64,000 nt of DNA from Atrina japonica (GCA_030159075.1 BROG01000079.1:134501-198500); one strand, 5' to 3'; positions 41,902 through 54,428 are shown, numbered from the stretch's first letter. The notes: a model not told the origin generated them from the letters alone. Made by a program: numbers and translations.

Positions 41902-41951
<50 letters not shown>

Positions 41952-42376
41952 CAAACAAAAAAAAAATACCCCAAAACCTTTTTTGCTATTTTATGAAATT
42001 ATTATTCATTCAAAGTGAATCATGAAATACCACCATCTAATAATTTGCTTATCTGGTCAGAGGGAAATGGTATAATTCATATTAATACAGTCCCACGTGA
42101 ATGGAAAGTAAATAGGATACTTGATTGATACTGGTGATACTGTTTACTTAAATTAATCGGAAACTGAACAAACAATAACCAAACAAGTGATCGCAGCTGA
42201 GGTCATTTCCTCTCCTAGAAACAGGAATTAATTCAACATATTTCTGTTATGATTACCATTTTAGAGATATTAAAGTTACTTATAGAAATGTAATCTCACT
42301 ACATTTGTAAATTCTTCATGATTAAAAAAATGATGCCAAATTATTTCATTATCATTCTCTCCCTCCTCATCATCAG
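41043..42376. other. Gene-free stretch with a poly-A run
   Basis: Includes an uninterrupted A46 at 41904-41949. No exon-like sequence was seen. Confidence 0.4.
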
Positions 42377-42577
42377 CGGCAGTAGCATCATCATCATCAT
42401 CATCATCATAACCATCGCCATAATAATCAGCATCATTATCACCATCATCATCATCATCATCATCATCAGCAGCATCATTATCGCCACCATCATCATAATC
42501 ATCATCATCATCATAATAATAATCAGCATCATTATCACCATCATCATCATCATCATCGCCATCATAATCAGCATCAA
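42377..42577 (+). repeat. Imperfect (ATC)n array
   Basis: About 200 bp of CAT/ATC trinucleotides with AAT and GCC interruptions. A segment (aatcagcatcattatcacc) occurs twice, near 42425 and 42520, which suggests a higher-order duplication. Confidence 0.95.
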
Positions 42578-42917
42578 CATCAGCAACAGTAATAGTCGCA
42601 GTTTCATTTAGATATTTCAGTGTCAGTACTTCGTCAATTATTTAGGATACCTTTTGTGATAAATAGGTGTTATTACAAAAACAAATTGTATTGACAGAAA
42701 TTAAATACTTTTATCAACTTAACTACATCATATAGTTCAAAAGTTTGTTTCAGCTTAAAAAAATTATGAAAGATAGATTTCTTTTATCATGTCATTGTAA
42801 ATAATCTAGAAGTCAATATTTCTGCGTACTACAAAGTATTAATTTCACAATAATTTCTTATCCTCTCTGTGAACACGCATATGTCAATGGAATTGACTAC
42901 CTTTATTGTTGACATAC

Positions 42918-42977
42918 ATGAATAGAAGATGCATGCTAACGTATTTCGTGTCATTCATGTTAGTTGCTTTGTGTTTA
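42918..42977 (+). CDS. Candidate signal-peptide exon
   Basis: ATG at 42918 encodes MNRRCMLTYFVSFMLVALCL, a basic start followed by a hydrophobic core, then a textbook donor gtaagtg at 42978. It lies on the same strand as the glutamate receptor gene, which lacks its secretion signal in the recognised exons. However, it ends in phase 0 whereas the first recognised receptor exon needs a one-base carry, so another exon would have to intervene over 13.7 kb. Chance is a real alternative. Confidence 0.2.
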
Positions 42978-43900
42978 GTAAGTGAACTGGTGCTGTTTTA
43001 TCATATTGTCTATTCACTGATGTACCCCGATCTATGGATATCTGTCATCACAACAATACACACGAAAAAAGAAACATTTAAATCAATAATGCATGTTCCC
43101 ATGACAATTCATATTATGTTCCTTAATTAGGATAATGTCTTTATAAATTATTTACTTTGGAAAATGCATTTTACTTTTATGTAATTGGTACAAAGAGGTC
43201 ATATACAGCAGTCAATTTGAATTGCTAAAGAGCACCGGGAACTCCATTATTGTCCGGGAGATTAGGATATTGTGTTTTACACATGACGTGTCTTCACTCT
43301 TTCAGCACCGGTTTGAGATTCACTGGAGCCTAAGGTAATTTTCCGGTTTTTTTGCGGAAATGTCGTTGGCCATTCATCCGGTTACATTCTACCCCGTTCT
43401 TCTACTCCAATATCAAAACCATGACAACAAATGAACTGAGCAATAGAAAATATTATTTCAGACACTAAAGTATTAATCTTCAGGATGTCCAGGATCAAAC
43501 ACATTTGAAAATAGAAACTTTTAATAACAGTTTTATTGTTTAATAAACATTTTTTATGCTATCGGTGTTTAAACCCTATCTGCCATACGCTTATCATGCA
43601 TATTTATAGGTATTTATTACACCTTTTCCCGTTTCAAGACTAACAAGTACCATTTCTCCCCGCCATCATTTAGGGACCGGAAATGTTTGTACTGCCTCTT
43701 CACTGTTATAATAATATCATAAACATGATGTCAAAGTAGTAGTTTTGCAAAAAAGGGGCCGAAACAAATGCTCAAGGTGATCGTTTGTGTCAGTACGACT
43801 TTACCAGTTGAACTGAAATTTAAAATAGATGAATAGATGAAGAGTTCGAAAACAAAAATTGGTATCATAAAAGACCATTAGATAACATAAAGGTATTCCT
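42978..43900. other. Gene-free stretch
   Basis: A short minus-strand fragment at 43463-43505 (aggatgtccaggat) resembles the tctggacatcctgaag end of the ccgtgtttgtcc tail family. Nothing else is supported. Confidence 0.35.
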
Positions 43901-43905
43901 GGTTT

Positions 43906-44092
43906 TTCTTGTTGCTTTACACCCCGTCAAAATGTTTCAGTTTTTCAGTTACAGTGAAATGTCACCAGCTTAAGGTGAATTGCCACAAATTGTCACCTGT
44001 GCTATAGATTGATGCCAATGCCACGAGTTTGTTTTTGACGTGTCACGCCTGTCGTGATACGGGGAATTGGTCCCATCCGGAACACCATAATT
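43906..44092 (-). mobile_element. SINE type 3, 5'-truncated copy
   Basis: On the minus strand the body (gtatcacgacaggcgtgac) and tail (attttgacggggtgtaaagc) match the 33108-33380 copy. The tRNA-like head is missing. Confidence 0.7.
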
Positions 44093-44305
44093 GTTCCTAA
44101 ATCCGTCTAAGAATAACCATTGTAAAAAGACTTAGTTTATAATCTGATATTTGATGATGGAGACGGCCGCGGGTGCATCATACATGTAAATGAATTGATC
44201 TAGATCTTGACAAACGGTAGTACATCAGACTGCAACCAGCTTATTTGATATTAAATTATCATTTCTATGAAAAATGAAGAAGTACCATTGGATAATCGAA
44301 AGCCC

Positions 44306-44454
44306 GGGAGCCCGTTGTACCAAAGGTCCTAAGTCCTAAATCCTAACTTTTAGTCCTAACTACCATGGCAACGCATCGCTGATTGGTCAGTCCAATGACA
44401 ATTAAGACTAAAACTTAGGATTTAGGACTTAGGACCTTTCGTAAAACGGGACCC
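44306..44454. mobile_element. Palindromic MITE of about 150 bp with about 50-bp arms
   Basis: The left arm gggagcccgttgtaccaaag, then gtcctaagtcctaaatccta, is mirrored by taggatttaggacttaggac, then ctttcgtaaaacgggaccc. The loop near 44360-44400 holds gattggtcagtccaatg, itself partly palindromic. Non-coding. Only this copy is in the window. Confidence 0.85.
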
Positions 44455-44463
44455 AGGTCCATT

Positions 44464-44680
44464 CGAATACTACAAATTTGATATACAAATAGTCTCAGCA
44501 TGAAGATTCCGTGGCAAATATTACATGAACATCTCTCGAGTTAAGATTAAAGGACAAGGTCGGTGAAAATGTCATCAGTCAGTTTAAGATCTGATTTGCG
44601 AAAGAGTGTCACAGTATATGGTCTTGCTCCAGATTAATATTCTCTAACATTCCTGAGATGTGACTTCATATCATTTATAA
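44464..44680 (-). mobile_element. Penelope-type 3' end fragment
   Basis: On the minus strand ctggagcaagaccatatactgtgacactctttcgc aligns with the sequence around the stop codon of the Penelope-like ORF (48150-48190), and later ttgccacggaatcttcatgctgagact with its 3' flank. The match includes the end of the ORF and the 3' UTR. Confidence 0.65.
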
Positions 44681-44902
44681 ATATCCTCCTATCGACAATA
44701 AACTTTCTTATTGTCGATTTCAAGCGTTCAGCAACGTAACTCTGTGTGAGTAGTTTTTTGGCGAGAAGTTTGGCTCTCAAAATTAAACATTCATAAGAGG
44801 AGCATGCCCTGTCATAACGTATAAGTTATAGGCAGTTGTGTTAATTATATAAGTTGTGAAATGAAAACGTCATAGGCAGGAGTGCATCAGATAAAGTAGT
44901 TT

Positions 44903-45194
44903 TTAAAGGGGCATTAGACATGGGCTTTTTGAAATAAGAGTTCTTTCCTTTTTTTTACTACTTAGTGTGATAGACAATGACAAAAACGATATATACACAG
45001 GCATAAAAATTCCTAAATCCTATATTTTGTGAAAATTGCTTGTTAAACCTAGTTTGTCAATTATTCACTTGCAATTATTGAAATTTGTATGCCTGTGTAT
45101 AACTCATATTTGTTATTGTACATTAAGAACAAGTAGCAAAAGCGGAAAAAATCGAAATAATTGTTTTTGGTGAACACAGCTAATGCCCCTTTAA
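44903..45194. mobile_element. Palindromic MITE, copy 2
   Basis: A 292-bp element with ends TTAAAGGGGCATTAGAC and CAGCTAATGCCCCTTTAA. The arms contain acgatatatacacaggca and atttgtatgcctgtgtat. It is the shortest copy, lacking the asymmetric centre of the others. Confidence 0.85.
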
Positions 45195-46153
45195 TCTAGC
45201 AGTTATAACATGCTTTTGAAGAAAAAAGTAAAATTTCATGTTAGTATGTGCAGATCAGATAAAAGAATGATCTATTCAACGTGTTTGTTGTAATTCCCAG
45301 ACATGATGCTATACACGGATCATACCGATAGGGATAGTAATGATAAGACGATGTACTCTAACAAACAAAAGGATAGGGATAAGAACATGTATGAAAATGT
45401 GAAAAAACAAATTACAAAATTTTCATTATCAATTCGGTAAAAAAAAAACTAACTTCCCACTTATGTTCCCACTTATACAAAGTGTTGTAATGTAGAACAG
45501 TAATGCCCACAATAAATCGACCGACTTTCAAATAACAGAAAGTTTAATTCAAGGGAAATTCACATTTTTACGTGATCAATGTTGTCTTTAATCTTACTGG
45601 CAAAGCGTTCAGAAATACACTTCATTATTGGATTGAGATTAATGTGCTATCGCCGAAGTGTTGCTACTTTAGGAGACACTAGGAAATAAATGCATTTCCC
45701 CAATAAACGATGTTCTGTTTACGATTTAGTTGTCACTCATTCTGGTGGCGATACCTAGAACTTGCAATAAAATGCGAACAGTCACCCTATGTCCAACTAC
45801 AATGTCGCTAAAAAGGGTAAAAATATCTTTAAGAATGAATTATTTAAATAGAACATTGATGGAGACGAAATGCAACTTTCGTATCGCATTTCTTAAGTGA
45901 GTATCGTATCTAACTGGCAAACTAAATGTTGATTTGAAAGTCCCATTATCTCCACTGCAGTTCAAATGCAATTGGAATACTTAATATTGGAAGTCAAAGT
46001 AATTGGCATTTACAAATGATGACATAATTTACGTCGTACTAAAGGAAATTTCTCTGTTTCACATTAAATTGTATTGTAAAATGTAATGACTTTTTTACAA
46101 CAGCATGATGTCACGATGAATAACAGAGAAAATATCAAAACTAAACTATACAA
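45195..46153. other. Gene-free stretch
   Basis: No gene, RNA or repeat is supported here. Confidence 0.4.
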
Positions 46154-46504
46154 TTAAAGGGGAATTATCTGCGTTTATAGAAAACAATTATTTCATTTTT
46201 TCATATATCACTTCTTACACTTGATGTACAATAACAAATAAGAGCTATACACATGAAAAATATCATGTTCCTATATATGTTGTGAAAATAAGGTCAGGTC
46301 CAATGTAGTACGCATATACAAACGATAAGGTCGGATAAATCAATTGCAAGTGAATAATTACCATTTTACTTTTCTCAAGCAATTTTCACAAAATAAATAG
46401 GAATTTAAGAATTGGTATGCCCAAGTACATCTTTTTGTTTTTGTACCTCAATCTAAGTAGTAAAAAGAGAAACAGCTTTAAAAACACATTCAATGACCCT
46501 CTAA
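46154..46504. mobile_element. Palindromic MITE, copy 3
   Basis: The left end TTAAAGGGGAATTATCTG is intact. The right end (acacattcaatgaccctctaa) has drifted. The arms and centre (aaggtcaggtccaatgtag) match copy 4 at 58434. It abuts the Penelope-like element. Confidence 0.8.
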
Positions 46505-46539
46505 TTTTTAAGTAAATATATACGCAATAGTAAAGTGTA

Positions 46540-48380
46540 CGATTTGCATAGAACGTCATATCAGCAAATGAAGACGGAATAATTGTGACAGGTGATCTCA
46601 AAATTGTGCGTAATAGAAAACTGAGAGATCTTTTATGCAGTGGCCCAAAATATAGGGAACCTGTCTTGTTTACATGGCACCAAAACTTTGAAATTATCAT
46701 GGAAGCATGTGAAGGGCTAAGAAAGAAGATACTCTTACAGAGTGGATTAAGTCGATCATTAATGTTCTTAAACGAAAAATTCAACGACTTAAACAGTCTG
46801 TCAACCACAAACACAAACAAACTTTTTGCGACCCTGATGTTGTCAGAGAACTTTCCCGGCTCCATAAAAATTTTATCATTGTTCCTGCTGACAAAGCATC
46901 TAACAACTTCACATTTGTCTGCAGGTGATACTACTTCAGCATTCTAAAAGAGGAACTTGCATGGGCTCAACACAATTCCTGGAAACCCTACATACACTCT
47001 CACCGATTTATCTACCTCTGAAATTATAAATCATCATAAATCCATTCTCACTTCGTTTGGAATATGGATAAGTGACGCGGAGCTTGAATTGCCATAAATT
47101 TATTGGATTCCGAAGATGCACAAAAATCCCTATAAACACCGATTCATTGCGGGGTCAGCGAAGTGCTCCACCAAGCCTTTATCTATTTTACTCACCAAAC
47201 TTCTTACACATATTAAACAAAGTCTTCAGACGTACTGTACAACGGCCTACTCAAGATGCGAAGTCAATCAGATGTGGATCCTAAAAAATTCAAAAGAAAT
47301 GTAGGAACATTGAAAGTCTTCAAATTTCAAACATATTATAAGCATCAAGTCTTTTGATTTCTCGACCCCTTACACAACAATCCCTCATCAAAAACTAAAA
47401 AAACAAAAAACAGATTAACATCTGTTATACAAAACTCCTTTGTATACAAAACTGGAAACCTGTATTTAGTGTTAAGTCTTGAAGAACCGCGATATTATCA
47501 AGGTGCTGGGGTTTCTAGTAGACAACATCGTCGTGGTTTTTGGGAGAAAAGTTTTCCAACAAATTGTCGGCATACCAATTGGTACCAATTGTGTACCTCT
47601 CTTGGCTCACTTTTTGTTATTTATATGAACTGGAATTTATACAATCGCTGCTCTCCACAGGTGATAGACAGTTAGCATCTCGATTCAGTTTTACTTACAG
47701 GTTTATCGACGACGTCCTGTCTATAAATAATTTAGAATTTCAGAATTACCTCTGCCAGATGTATCATGTTGAGCTTGAGATCAATGAGACGACAGAGAGC
47801 AACACATCTGCTTTTTACCAAGATTTCCTCCTGTCGATTGGAAAAGACGGTCAACTTCACGCCTCCCTTTATGACAAACGCGACGATTTCAATTTCCATA
47901 TCACATTTCTAAGTAGTAATATTCCATCTTCTCCTGCCTATGGCGTTTTGATTTCACAACTTATACGTTATGCCAGGGCATGCTCTTCTTATGAATGTTT
48001 CATTATGAGAGTGAAACGACTCAGCAATAAACTACTTACACAAGATTACGTTGTTGAACGCTTGAAATCGTCGTTTAAGAAGTTTTATGGTCGATACGGG
48101 GATCTTGTTAAACAATATGAAGTCCCCCTCTCAGGAATAATATATAGTACTCTGGAGCATGACCACAAACAATGACTCCCTTTCGCCAATCGTGTTTTTC
48201 ACCGAATTTGACCTTTACACCGAGCTTGACCTTTTCACCGAATTTGTCCATTTCATCGAACTAGAAAAGTTTCCATGGAACATTTGCGACGGGTGTGGCA
48301 TGCTAGCAGAGGACGCTGACTCCTTCCGGACACCTGGCCCTATACCGTTTGGAATTCGCAATTGTTCTTCATGTTGAGAC
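46540..48380 (+). mobile_element. Penelope-like element, degenerate
   Basis: Successive + strand frames give the order expected for a Penelope-like reverse transcriptase: IIVTGDLKIVRNRKLRDLL and REPVLFTWHQN (46576-46690), VVRELSRLHKNF and VPADKASNN (46830-46920), IYWIPKMHKNPYKHRF and AGSAKCSTKPLS (47098-47190), VNQMWILKNSK, IVGIPIGTNC (about 47560), the catalytic FIDDVLS (47702-47722), LYDKRDDFNF, and ISQLIRYARACSSY near 47955-47996. At least five frame changes or stops separate these, and a large part of the finger/palm region between 47305 and 47500 is unreadable, so it is dead. No GIY-YIG endonuclease is visible. The 3' flank to 48380 recurs in truncated copies at 24003 and 44464. Confidence 0.85.
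47540..48175 (+). pseudogene. Longest intact piece of the Penelope-like reverse transcriptase
   Basis: A 211-codon open frame holding the palm active-site motif FIDDV (47702-47716) and the thumb region through KLKSSFKKFYGRYGDLV, here as RLKSSFKKFYGRYGDLVKQY. It ends at a natural-looking stop at 48173-48175. It is an internal frame of the broken element, not an independent gene. Confidence 0.8.
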
Positions 48381-48593
48381 CATTTACACATCTAATTTGT
48401 CGCGTCCTAATGGACTTGAGTTTCGATTATCAATTGGTACTTCCTCATTTTTACTTCGATATTGGGCTGTTTCTTTGTATTCTTAGGTTTTCTACTCATT
48501 CTTCTAGCGTTATTTAGTGCTTGAAAGCGCTACAATCTAGTTAAATAAGTTAAAAGACGAGCCACTATCGAGTATCAAATATACAAATCACGG

Positions 48594-48805
48594 ACACCAA
48601 AGTTTTAATATTTAAGATGTCCAGGAGACAATATACAAATCCGGTGAACACTGGACAAACGCGAACCTCTGGAAATGGGATCAGGTGCCATGGCGACACC
48701 TGGTGTCATCTCTGGATTTTCGGAGACCCGTGTTTGTCCAATATCACAAGACTGGTATATGTATCCTGGACGTACTGAAGATTTACACTTTGGAATCTGC
48801 GGTAT
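48594..48805. repeat. Head-to-head pair of ccgtgtttgtcc tails (about 100-bp arms)
   Basis: 48594-48692 on the minus strand reads ccatggcacctgatccc, agaggttcgcgtttgtcc and tctcctggacatctta. 48693-48805 on the plus strand reads gacacctggtgtcatctc, ggagacccgtgtttgtcc and tatcctggacgtactgaag. The two halves form an imperfect inverted repeat centred near 48692. Confidence 0.75.
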
Positions 48806-49439
48806 GAACTATAGTAATTACAAACAAAATTCAATTCCAAATAAAACACGAACAAAAAAAGTCTGTGACAATTAAGCACGGAACCGCCAGGAAATTGGAT
48901 GTTTTATAAAAATGTCAGTAAAGTAGACAGACATTATTAGGAGACTTTTAGCTTTAATGTCTTTTGGGATATTTGTTTCATATATCGAATATACTAAAAC
49001 AAAGCCATTCAATCTTTCCAACAGACAATTGGTATGGATATTCTATGTCTCAAACCTAGTAGTCTCGTAGAAGGAGACCATAAATTGTCAAACTGTTCAG
49101 TAATAAGATTAAGTACTCGCTTATCCTTTTCTTTTTCTCCGATTGTCTTTGAGGGACTTTCACTATAATGGAAACAAAACAGGGAATTAACGGGCATGCT
49201 GTTTTTTTTATATTGACAGCGTGATCTATGCTTATGTAGATCATGTATAACACAGCACAGAGAAGAGTTAATTACGAATTTTACGCACCATGGTACACTT
49301 TTGTGTGATTATTTTCTGTCAAAACAACGATATGAAGTGCACATAATTGAAACATGATATTGTTTACAGGGGAATTTCAAAAAAAGTTTCCTTTTTACTA
49401 TTTATATTGATGTACAATAACATAATCTATGGAGACTGA
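48806..49439. other. Gene-free stretch
   Basis: A short segment at 49370-49432 (aggggaatttcaaaa, ttgatgtacaataaca) resembles the left arm of the palindromic MITE. Otherwise nothing is supported. Confidence 0.35.
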
Positions 49440-49835
49440 TTTCTACCATTTCGCCTTTTTCGCGTTGTTTCTTACACGACAACCCGCCGTTCGACTGATT
49501 GTCGCCTTTAATTACCTACGCAAAAACGCAAAAAGGATTAACACGAAAAAGTGCCGTTTTAGACGTTTACAAATCTCGCTTTTCGAGTAACCTTTGTCGC
49601 CTGTTCGTCTTTTCGCATTTTCGTGTTGCTATGACCAACGCTAAAACCCACCGAACGTCGCTTTTTCGCGTTGTCAAAAAGCGGAAACCCGCTGAACGTC
49701 GCCTTTTCGCCTTGTATAATAAACGCGAAAACCAAACCTGCCGAACGTCGCCTTTTCGTTTTGTTTAAACACGACAATCTGCCGAACGTCGCCTTTTCGC
49801 CTTGTTTAAAACGCGAAAACCCGCGTGCCGTCCGT
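49440..49835. repeat. CpG-rich minisatellite, unit about 41-49 bp
   Basis: Units centre on gccgaacgtcgccttttcgc then cttgt, and aaacgcgaaaacc; aacgtcg falls at 49654, 49695, 49744 and 49785, with weaker units upstream from 49440. ttttcgc and gcgaaaa in each unit can pair, making short hairpins. The CpG density is far above the surroundings. Frames across it on both strands are artefacts. Confidence 0.85.
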
Positions 49836-52595
49836 AAGAGGGTATTTATATACAAGTTTCACTCAGGGGTATACGTTACGCGTGATTACTTCTGCTATTT
49901 GTATATGTATACGACACTTGACCTGACCTTCTTTTCAAAAATATATAGGAAAATAAAAAATTGTACACCTGTGTGTATCTTTAAAGTGATATGAGCTGTC
50001 GTAGGTGAAAAATTTTACATGCCCATTTTATATAATATTTTATCTCATATATATTCCAAATAGACCAGTTGGTGGTTAGAATAACAAATGCATGTGTAAA
50101 ATTGCAACAGTCTTGCCAAACGGAACCCGCAATATCAGTTATTGTTTGTCCGCCATTGCTATGAGCATTGCAAATTAACTTTCGGTAGTTTTTACTAAGA
50201 TTACCGAGTGTCCAATAAACAGGTGATATTTGCAGTTAATATACATTCTATTCTTATTACCCTTTGCGTTTATTTTCGTACATCATCATTTCATACCTAA
50301 ATCAGACAAAGTAGGTTTTTTCGTCGTTTCAAAACTTTCGTTTCTGAAATTGTCCACGTGCGGGGTATATTGGGTACGCATACTATTCACAGTTATTTTG
50401 TTTTGATTTTGTCAATGTCAGCATTCAGGGTAACAATAAAGATCGGAAAATTTTCTTTTAGTGACCTGATATATTTATTCATATATTCATCCGATTTTTT
50501 TCAGGTATTTAAAATAGCGTTGAAAAGCATATATTTTACATAATGCATGTACTTTCCAATAAAATTCACGTCCTGTATTTTAAAAGTAAATATAAAACAC
50601 ATAAAAATCAGCCGACTTTAACATAGCCTGAGCGCGTAAATGACCGAGATCCCCTGACCGAATTAAGAAGTACATTTGATATGGCGAAAGAGTTTACCTG
50701 AAAGGTCATTGCATACGGAAATACAGCTGGATTTTTTAAGGTACGGGAAAACTTAAATTCAAATAAAACAAATAACTTCAAAAAGAAGATCTTTTACAAC
50801 GTTTCACGTGTTTGATAATGTATTTGAACACATATTTTATCACATGCTCGACTATATGTCAGGGGACAAAAATAATCACTGGGACAGCTTATATCGCTTT
50901 AAGTATTTCTAAGTAGTAAAAACGATATAAATGTTTTTGGAAAACACAGTGTATAAACGTGTAATCGGTGAAAGATATGAAAAGGTTTACTATTGTGTAG
51001 TAATTTACGATCTATTGGAGAGAGAGAGAATAAGTATATATCTTATACAAGATAACCAGAGCATTGTCCGTAATAAATGAAATTACGCGGACTCAACATG
51101 TAAATTCACTGCATTTCCTGTCTGTCTCAGAAGAGCCTTTTGGAAATAGATTCATTTTGAGAGCACCAAAATAATTCGATTTCAGTAAGAACACGAATAA
51201 ATAAAATAAAATAATAGAATCAACCATTGATATAGTAAAGAAGAGTTCAGGACAAAAAAAGGAAATGGTATCTATTTCAGTACACGTATCATTTTCCCCA
51301 TGCTCATCCACAGTTTTCTATCTTTCAGGCGTCAAAGACTTTTGATATAAAACCATAGGCATAGATTCTTGAATGAAGAATACTTATTGATAAAGCGTGA
51401 TGCTTTAACAACGGCCGTCATATATCTATGTATTTGCTTGGTTTAGTTTACCGTACGTGTACTTATTTTAGCGGTATTCTAATATAAGCGCCTTTCACGC
51501 TCAACTCATTACGCTAATTCAAGTGCAGCGCTAAAAATCCTCCACCCTGTCATTCTGCATACACGACAAATCTAATGATATTTATAGTACAAAATAATAT
51601 CTGTTGTGTGCATAGCTCAGTTTGTGTCGTTATGATTACAAAATGGTCTGTTTCAATAAAGTGACAATGAAATTAATCCTTGACCATGTTATTGCTAAAC
51701 AAACTAATCGCTGTTTAAGTGCACCTGGAAAGCTGTAGTGTTTATCAGGAAAGTATATTACAGCTAATTAAAAAATATTCTTGCCGTAATTGCGCGAATT
51801 CAAGATTGCGCGTATAAGTTTTCATCCCACCCCAGAGCGTTAAAAATATGAGTGCGCTAATTGAAATACAAATACAGTATTCACTGTATGTTGAGTAATG
51901 GTCATTGCTTTTCGTATCCGATATGATTGTGTCATTATCAATTCTAAAAATAACATATAGATCTATTTTAATAGAAATCATAGGAATTAAATAATAAAAC
52001 CCGTGGCTACTTTATAAAACAAGCTTTTGTGAAATACTAGTACGACCACCATGTCCATTGATGAAATATTTAGAAGGAATTCGTGGAATTTATTATTGGA
52101 CATCTGTGACTTTGCGTTCCCTGCCTGCTCATTGAACCATGGCTTGTCAAGTGCATGTATCGGGTATTATTAATATCAATTAATGCATTACATAACCTTA
52201 GCAATTTTCAATGTAAATTTTATTTTAGAAAATAATGCGTTTGCAAAACATCTGTCATTTCAAATGAATTATCCTTACATATATTTTGAAATATTTATTA
52301 TTTATTTAGTCCTAATGCATGTAATTTTATGAAATTGAATTTAAATTGTGATACATTATTTATATCTTATACCTAATAACGTAATTCCTAACTAAACGAC
52401 CTCGCATACATACAATTAACAATTTGCGTAAATGTTTATTGATTGCAAATTATATGGAATGAGCAATTTAATTTTTTTAACTTAGTTGAGCATACATCCT
52501 AATCAAAGGGGGATTATATCAAAACTGTTTTGGAAATTGATTGCGATAAGTATAAACAACAAATTTAAGAAACAGAAACAATCAAAGCCAGTGTA
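49836..52595. other. Gene-free stretch
   Basis: AT-rich with no recognised exon. At 50900-50955 a piece (aagtagtaaaaacgatat, ggaaaacacagtg) matches the right arm of the palindromic MITE, suggesting a truncated copy. Confidence 0.4.

Positions 52596-52676
<81 letters not shown>
52596..52676 (+). repeat. (CAT)n then (TTA)n compound microsatellite
   Basis: About 13 CAT units followed by about 13 TTA units, directly before a SINE. Confidence 0.97.
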
Positions 52677-52680
<4 letters not shown>

Positions 52681-52689
52681 TGTTGTTGT

Positions 52690-52960
52690 TGTCGACAGCG
52701 CGCAAGACTCTTGATCTTGGGGTCGTGAGTTCGAGTCTAGCTGGAGGCAGATTGGTTTCCTGTACTTCGGATGAGACAGTAAAAACCGAGGACCCGTGTC
52801 ACAGTAGGTGTCGGCATGTTAAAGATCCCTCACTGCTCAATGGTCGCAAGTGCCGAGCATAGGCCAAGATTTGAAACCCTTCACCGGCATTTGGTGACGT
52901 CTCCATATGAGTGAAAGGTTCTTGAATGAGTTAAACAACAATAAACAAACAAACAAAACA
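52690..52960 (+). mobile_element. SINE type 1
   Basis: The head is shortened (cgacagcgcgcaagactctt, gtgagttcgagtctag). The body (aggacccgtgtcacagtagg) and tail (gaatgagttaaacaacaat, CAAA repeats) are intact. Confidence 0.85.
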
Positions 52961-54250
52961 ATTGAAAGTATTTATTAATTTTTATAGAAAAATCATAAGT
53001 GTTAGGGAAAATGTCAATCATGTGAATGATAAAAAAGTAAAGTTGGCTTCCTAATCACTCAAACTCAAACGTTTTACAAACGATTATATAGTCAAAAAAA
53101 TGAAATAAAAAGTTGAGCTTGAGTATTGGGCAAATAAAGTGACTTTGGGCCCTGTAGAAGCAATTCAACCCTTCAAGCAATTTCGACTTTATGGGGTTGT
53201 GATTTAGATTAACATAACAGCTGGTAATAGGTATTAAGATAGTATCATTTTTGTCAATAATGCTTAAATTCGCGTAAACATTTAAAATTCATTAGTTTTA
53301 ACCTTTCAGATGGCCCCTGAAGTTCAATAATTCATGATGGTGTAACTAAGTGGATGTGAATTTTATCATAACCCAGTAGACATAACACAACATCAATTGT
53401 AAACCCCCAAAAGAAATATTAGCATGTAAGATTACTTCCCCTGTGTATCAAAATCTATTGACATGAATTAGTACGTTTCCTTTCATAAAGACAATTCAGT
53501 TAATTATGAGAAGGAATATGAAAAATATGAACTGCTAGGATTTCGGTGGTATCATCAACATGCATATTACAGAATTGTTGTGCTTCAAAATGAAAAGACT
53601 CATAAATGTTATTTTGTTTCTTCAAATATATCACATCACAAAGTCGGAGGAGAGAAATGGTAATACTATCAACGTAGGTAAGTAATGAATTCATTCATTT
53701 GACATTTATATTATGCTGTATCCAGTATACATAAATATAATCACATGACCGATAAATTCTAACACATACAATAATAATAAATATAATGCATTGAAAAAGT
53801 CGTAAAACATTTCCTCAAATTGTTAAAAGTACCGTTTGGTCGCGTCGCCATAGATTGCAGGCATGAGGCAAAATGAGGGCTGCATCACTTCCAGTTAAAT
53901 CTGATTTATGGTTAACATTCGTTGAAAGATGTGAGATATAAAAAGTAGCCAACAAGAATGTGATGTGACTAGTCATATTTACAAAAAGAGAATTTATCTA
54001 AAATTTTGCCTTCGCAGATGAATTGAAACACGATATCATTGAATGTCGTCAATGTAAATGATTCTAAACCGGAAGTGTCCTTGCCCATGTTTCTGTTTAA
54101 GTCACATGATGCGAGTACAAATTCGGTCATGTTTTCACCTATTCTATTAACGTGTTTTCAAAGATAAGTAGCATATGTAAGAAGGTCAACAGAAGAGGTG
54201 ACACACATTTTGACATTCGCTTTGGGACCATACCAATATTGTAAGATTTA
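52961..54250. other. Gene-free stretch
   Basis: No gene or repeat can be supported here. Confidence 0.4.
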
Positions 54251-54254
54251 TCTT

Positions 54255-54428
54255 AAGTATCCCGTTTGTTGTGGCACGGGGCCTCTGTTTAAGTGTTTAA
54301 TGAAAGAACACTGCTTACCTTCTCTAAGGAGATCGTGGGTGTGATCGAGTACCGGGAATCAAATCCGAAACATCTCGTTTGATATGAAAATTCTCGTTAC
54401 CAACAGAGACACTACGCTATGATAATCT
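54255..54428 (-). mobile_element. SINE type 3, degenerate
   Basis: On the minus strand it has atcatagcgtagtgtctc (A-box region), ggatttgattcccggtac (B-box region) and aggccccgtgccacaac (body), in the order of the 33108 copy. Confidence 0.55.

Noticed and set aside
46386..46865. 159-codon minus-strand open frame
   Set aside because: It is antisense to the palindromic MITE and the Penelope-like ORF, whose + strand reading has clear motifs.
49499..49994. Basic open frames on both strands over 49.5-50.0 kb
   Set aside because: They follow the CpG-rich minisatellite; the protein repeats mirror the DNA unit and have no known domain.
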